64,000 bases of DNA. Origin: Candidatus Alcium sp. F082. GTDB lineage: Bacteria > Bacteroidota > Bacteroidia > Bacteroidales > F082. Location: positions 21,681 to 85,680 of the forward strand of contig LPNG01000008.1 of NCBI GenBank assembly GCA_001543395.1, read 5' to 3'. A model generated the notes under the pieces. The model saw only the letters and a list, made by a program, of their open reading frames with translations, searched no databases and was not told the origin of the DNA. The stretch's first letter is position 1. Each line of letters starts with the position of its first letter. Shown here piece after piece: positions 60,973 to 64,000 of this stretch. Position numbers and translations under genes: made by a program.

Positions 60973-61476
60973 TTACTTTTTCTTTTTGGAGATTTTCAGG
61001 ATTTGCTCATAGAGTTCGTCCTCGGCACCCTCAAAATAGCCAGTGTGCTGATACACAATCTTACCCTTGCCGTCGATCAGGAAAGTGTGGGGCGGGTTGC
61101 TGACGTTCATGGCGCGTTTAAGGTCGCTGTTGACATCAAGCAGGATCTCAAAATCCCAGCCCTTGCCTTCCACAACGGGCTTCACCTTGGCCGTCGAACG
61201 GGAGTCGTCGATAGAAACGGAATAGATTTTCACGCCCGTCTCATCCTGCCAATCCTCATAAACATCATTCAAGGCATTGTGCTCCTTAATGCAGGGACCG
61301 CACCAAGTGGCCCAGAATGTAATGACGATAGGATTGCCATTGTTGGAGAGTTTTGCGATGTTCACATTCTTACCATTCAGGTCCTTTAATGTGACATTGG
61401 GAAGATCCGATTTCGTTTGCGCATGAAGGCCCGTCACCACGAGAGCCATCAGCAAAAGTGTCATAAGTTTTTTCAT
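60973..61476 (-). CDS. TlpA/ResA-like thiol-disulfide oxidoreductase
   Basis: The product has 167 residues with a signal peptide (MTLLLMALVVTGLHAQ). Thioredoxin fold of the TlpA type: TFWATWCGPCIKEHNAL with CGPC (Cys59, Cys62), cis-Pro in NPPHTFLID and a central insert. It probably reduces or isomerises disulfides in the periplasm. First gene of the five-gene unit; likely clients are the Cys-containing Omp28-like and DUF6029 proteins downstream. Confidence 0.9.
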   Translation of the reverse strand: MKKLMTLLLMALVVTGLHAQTKSDLPNVTLKDLNGKNVNIAKLSNNGNPIVITFWATWCGPCIKEHNALNDVYEDWQDETGVKIYSVSIDDSRSTAKVKPVVEGKGWDFEILLDVNSDLKRAMNVSNPPHTFLIDGKGKIVYQHTGYFEGAEDELYEQILKISKKKK

Positions 61477-61502
61477 TGATCTAAAATTTGATATTCAACT
61501 AT

Positions 61503-62504
61503 TTAATAATCGTTTTCTTCTAATTGGCAATAAACTTCAAGCATTTTGCAATACTTCTCTGCCCTGATGACAACCTTTTTGATAAGGTTAGGTATCAAGA
61601 CACATTCTCCAGCTGTTACAAATATCGCGCCATTTTCCCAACTCAGCGTAAAAAATCCTTCAAGAGGCATCAAAATCACGAAAGAGTCGAGGTTGGCATA
61701 GTCTTTTTCCATCTCACCCTGCAGCTGAAGGAGGTTGGTTACAAAATACTGGCAATCCACGACAGGGACGGTGCGGTTCATCACATTGGCCACCTCGGTT
61801 TTGTATTGCTCCGGCAATCTGCCGTCGACGGCCTCCACCGACTGCGCGACATGCAGCTCACGGCGCATGCCCGCCACGTCGATACGGTCCCAGTCGTAAA
61901 TGCGATAGGTGGTGTCACTTGTCTGTTGGATTTCGGCCACCATGATGCCGGGACCAAGGGCATGGACACGGCCTGCGGGGATGAAGAAGACATCGTCCTT
62001 CTTCACTTGTTCGTGATTCAAGACACTTTGCAAAGCATTGTCCTTCAATACATTGGCATAATCCATCCGCGTCATCTCGCGGTTAAAACCCATAACGAGT
62101 TCGGCATCCTTATCGGCCTGCATCACATACCACATCTCGGTTTTGCCATTGCCTAAGCCACGTTTCTCGGCCAACTCATCATCGGGATGCACCTGCACCG
62201 AAAGCCAGTCGTTGGCATCGATGATCTTCAGCAGCAAAGGGAATTGCTCGCCATATTTGTCGAAGACACTCTCGCCCACCAAGTCACCCATGAAGGTCTC
62301 CACCAAGTCGTTGATCTCGTCGCCCTCGAAGTCGCCATTGGCGATTTCGCTCTGCTCGTCCCAAAGGCCAGAGAGCAGCCACACCTCGCCGCAGTTGGGC
62401 AGCGGACCATAGTCAAGGCCAAGTTGTTCCTTGATCTTGCGTCCACCCCAAATCTTGTCCTTGAAGATGGGCTTAAACTTAAGGGGATAGAGTACGGTTT
62501 GCAT
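61503..62504 (-). CDS. manA: Mannose-6-phosphate isomerase, class I
   Basis: The product has 333 residues from MQTVLYP; an upstream in-frame ATG at 62579 precedes the promoter. It interconverts mannose-6-phosphate and fructose-6-phosphate. Cupin metal site in LSVQVHPDDELAE (His), GKTEMWYVM (Glu) and FFIPAGRVHALGPGIMVAEIQQTSDTTYRIYDWDR (His, catalytic Arg region). It is short compared with fungal enzymes but normal for bacteria. Divergent from the M20 gene. Confidence 0.93.
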   Translation of the reverse strand: MQTVLYPLKFKPIFKDKIWGGRKIKEQLGLDYGPLPNCGEVWLLSGLWDEQSEIANGDFEGDEINDLVETFMGDLVGESVFDKYGEQFPLLLKIIDANDWLSVQVHPDDELAEKRGLGNGKTEMWYVMQADKDAELVMGFNREMTRMDYANVLKDNALQSVLNHEQVKKDDVFFIPAGRVHALGPGIMVAEIQQTSDTTYRIYDWDRIDVAGMRRELHVAQSVEAVDGRLPEQYKTEVANVMNRTVPVVDCQYFVTNLLQLQGEMEKDYANLDSFVILMPLEGFFTLSWENGAIFVTAGECVLIPNLIKKVVIRAEKYCKMLEVYCQLEENDY

Positions 62505-62525
62505 TGTGCTTCTGAAATTTGGTGG

Positions 62526-62533
62526 CAAAGATA
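62526..62533 (-). promoter_or_regulatory. -7 element of the manA promoter
   Basis: TATCTTTG on the minus strand, 21 bases before the ATG at 62504. It excludes the longer start. Confidence 0.7.
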
Positions 62534-62565
62534 AGACTAAATCCGAAACACATTGCATTTTTCCG

Positions 62566-62573
62566 TAGTTTTG
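62566..62573 (+). promoter_or_regulatory. -7 element of the M20 amidohydrolase promoter
   Basis: TAGTTTTG, 16 bases before the ATG at 62590. Confidence 0.6.
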
Positions 62574-62589
62574 TGCCAAATTTCAAACC

Positions 62590-63720
62590 ATGCAAGACCT
62601 CTTAGAATTGCGACATATCCTTCACGCCCATCCCGAACTTTCGGGACAAGAAACGCTGACCAACAGGATCTTGAACGAATGGGTGAAGCAGACCCACCCC
62701 GACCAAATCATCGAGAAAATCGGCGGCTACGGACTGGCTGCTATTTATAAAGGTGCAAAGCCCGGCAAACGCATCCTCATCCGTGGCGACATTGATGCAT
62801 TGCACATCCCCGAGCCCAACGACCTCCCCTATCGCTCACAAAACCAAGGCGTTTCGCACAAATGCGGACACGACGGCCATGCCACCATCCTCTGCGGATT
62901 GGCACAATGGCTCGGCGAACAACGTCCCGACCAAGGCGAAGTGGTGCTGTTGTTCCAACCTGCCGAGGAGACCGGTCAAGGCGCTCAAGCCATCCTCAGC
63001 GACCCGCAATTTGAACAAATCAAACCCGACGTGGCTTATGGACTTCACAACTTGCCTAGCTTCGAGAAAGGCAAAATCATGGTCAAAGATGGTTGTTTTG
63101 CGGCGGCATCATTTGGCTTGAAGCTCGTTTTTGACGGTCGCACCGCGCACGCCTCTCAACCTGAGACGGGACATAGTCCGTCGGAGTTGCTTGCCCAACT
63201 CATCCACCATTTGGAGAAAAAACGCGAGCAACTGAAGGCCGTGAAGCCTTTGACCACCTTTGTCATCACGCATGCCATCTTAGGCGAGGAGACCTTCGGC
63301 GTCGCCCCCGGCCATGCCGAGATTTGGCTCACCCTGCGCAGCTTCAACGACTGCAACTTAGAACTGATGTCGACGGAAATCATCGAGTTCTGTCGCGCCA
63401 AGGCCAAAGACCATCTCTTCGACTTCAACTTCTCAATGCATGAGGCCTTCGCCGCCACCAACAGCGATGCCAACTGCGTGAAAACCATTGAGCAAGCCGC
63501 CAAGAACCTTGAATTAAATCTTGGTCATTTGGAAGAGCCTTTCCGCTGGTCGGAGGACTTCGGAAGGTTTGGGAGCGTCTGCCCTATCGGTTTCTTTGGT
63601 TTAGGATCAGGCACAGAGCAGCCTGCCCTTCACGACCCGATGTTTGATTTCCCCGATGACATTTTGGAAATCGGGATGGGGATGTTTTGGGAGATAATCC
63701 GGTTGGAGTTGGAAGGATAA
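62590..63720 (+). CDS. M20-family amidohydrolase
   Basis: The product has 376 residues. Metal ligands of the M20D group: KCGHDGHATILCG (Cys, His), FQPAEETGQGAQA (catalytic Glu pair) and YGLHNLP (His). Arg in RGDIDALHIPE and the dimerisation-domain SASG-like GRTAHASQPE. Such enzymes remove acyl or aminoacyl groups from amino acids or peptides (hippuricase, N-acyl amino-acid or indole-acetyl-amino-acid hydrolases); the exact substrate is not visible. Monocistronic. Confidence 0.9.
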   Translation: MQDLLELRHILHAHPELSGQETLTNRILNEWVKQTHPDQIIEKIGGYGLAAIYKGAKPGKRILIRGDIDALHIPEPNDLPYRSQNQGVSHKCGHDGHATILCGLAQWLGEQRPDQGEVVLLFQPAEETGQGAQAILSDPQFEQIKPDVAYGLHNLPSFEKGKIMVKDGCFAAASFGLKLVFDGRTAHASQPETGHSPSELLAQLIHHLEKKREQLKAVKPLTTFVITHAILGEETFGVAPGHAEIWLTLRSFNDCNLELMSTEIIEFCRAKAKDHLFDFNFSMHEAFAATNSDANCVKTIEQAAKNLELNLGHLEEPFRWSEDFGRFGSVCPIGFFGLGSGTEQPALHDPMFDFPDDILEIGMGMFWEIIRLELEG

Positions 63721-63786
63721 TTCTAGTTTAGTACATCGTTTACCACAAATTTTCTGAAAAAAGCTTGCCGTTTTCAGAATTATTCG

Positions 63787-63794
63787 TATCTTTG
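63787..63794 (+). promoter_or_regulatory. -7 element of the last gene (leaderless mRNA likely)
   Basis: TATCTTTG, four bases before the ATG at 63799. Confidence 0.65.
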
Positions 63795-63798
63795 CATC

Positions 63799-64000
63799 AT
63801 GGATAGTATTAATCATACTAGGAAATTAACTATACAAGAATTTGCAAAGATTCAATCTGGAGTGTTCCTAAACACAGCGCCCCAAGGCGAGATTGCTTAC
63901 TTGCAAATCAAGGACCTGCTGGCGGATTCACCAGAAAAAACCGCTTCACGGATTCCTTATTCCCCAAAGCTGGATAAGCATCTTTTACAAAAAGGCGACC
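63799..64000 (+). CDS. Restriction S-subunit-like protein, N-terminal part (runs off the window)
   Basis: The frame is open from the ATG at 63799 to the window end (67 residues). The seen part, QEFAKIQSGVFLNTAPQGEI, then AYLQIKDLL and KHLLQKGD, matches the start of a target-recognition domain of type I restriction specificity (HsdS-like) proteins: an 'I-x-x-G' strand, 'YLQ' and 'L-KGD'. Members recognise DNA for a methylase or nuclease, but orphan copies exist. The rest of the gene and any methylase would be downstream. Confidence 0.6.
   Translation, partial: MDSINHTRKLTIQEFAKIQSGVFLNTAPQGEIAYLQIKDLLADSPEKTASRIPYSPKLDKHLLQKGD

Overview
The window comes from a Bacteroidota chromosome, most likely an anaerobic, host-associated member of the Bacteroidales. 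The evidence is internal. At least 25 start codons are preceded by the Bacteroidota -7 element TAnnTTTG. Several secreted proteins end in a type IX secretion (T9SS) sorting domain. Gliding/T9SS lipoproteins GldB and GldD and the membrane protein GldE are present, and the hup-mutY-ssb-gldE-gldD block typical of this phylum is intact. Tryptophanase, a B12-dependent ribonucleotide reductase, a sialidase and a cysteate synthase fit a gut-type anaerobe, possibly a sulfonolipid maker. There is no insertion sequence, prophage, rRNA or CRISPR array. One tRNA, tRNA-Ser(GGA), is present.

Layout. 1-2.3 kb: the 3' end of an FAD-dependent oxidoreductase, then a self-standing Fic protein with a winged helix. 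2.3-7.0 kb (minus): small lipoproteins, a beta-barrel protein and two T9SS-secreted proteins, one of them a BspA-type leucine-rich repeat protein. 7.2-8.6 kb: a TPR/membrane/HTH regulator broken by one base. 8.6-9.1 kb: non-coding, with palindromic elements. 9.1-12.5 kb: EF-G, then a small AT-rich accessory island (DUF3791-like pair and a nitrilase-like protein). 12.6-20.1 kb: sialidase, ComM-type ATPase, gldB, cinA and uridine phosphorylase. 20.2-23.1 kb: OmpA-family and beta-barrel outer-membrane proteins. 23.2-31.8 kb: two Xaa-Pro peptidases, a TonB-dependent receptor, L28, MscS, an exosortase-like protein and a ROK kinase.

31.9-39.4 kb: class II ribonucleotide reductase, the trpS-hflX-tatD operon and RNase G. 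39.5-44.6 kb: a 29-residue COX24/AURKAIP1-type ribosomal protein, HU, mutY, ssb, gldE, gldD and corA. 44.6-50.3 kb: secreted endonuclease I, an MntP-like protein, tryptophanase with a candidate leader peptide, a T9SS protein and cysteate synthase. 50.4-53.0 kb: an exbB-X-exbD-exbD operon behind tRNA-Ser. 53.1-64.0 kb: asparaginase, TrmO, a five-gene envelope operon (TlpA, DUF6029, Omp28-like, MBOAT acyltransferase, SGNH-like partner), mannose-6-phosphate isomerase, an M20 amidohydrolase and the start of a restriction S-subunit-like gene.

Themes. Many genes serve the cell envelope: T9SS cargo, Gld parts, outer-membrane barrels, TonB energisation, probable surface O-acylation, and sulfonolipid head-group synthesis. 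The most interesting points are: (1) a 12-base repeat shared by the fic promoter and the fic coding sequence, read there in two frames; (2) a leader ORF and hairpin before tnaA; (3) an exosortase-like protein coupled to a ROK kinase; (4) cysteate synthase; (5) the TlpA-to-SGNH envelope operon; (6) several families of palindromic elements, one of them inside a coding region.
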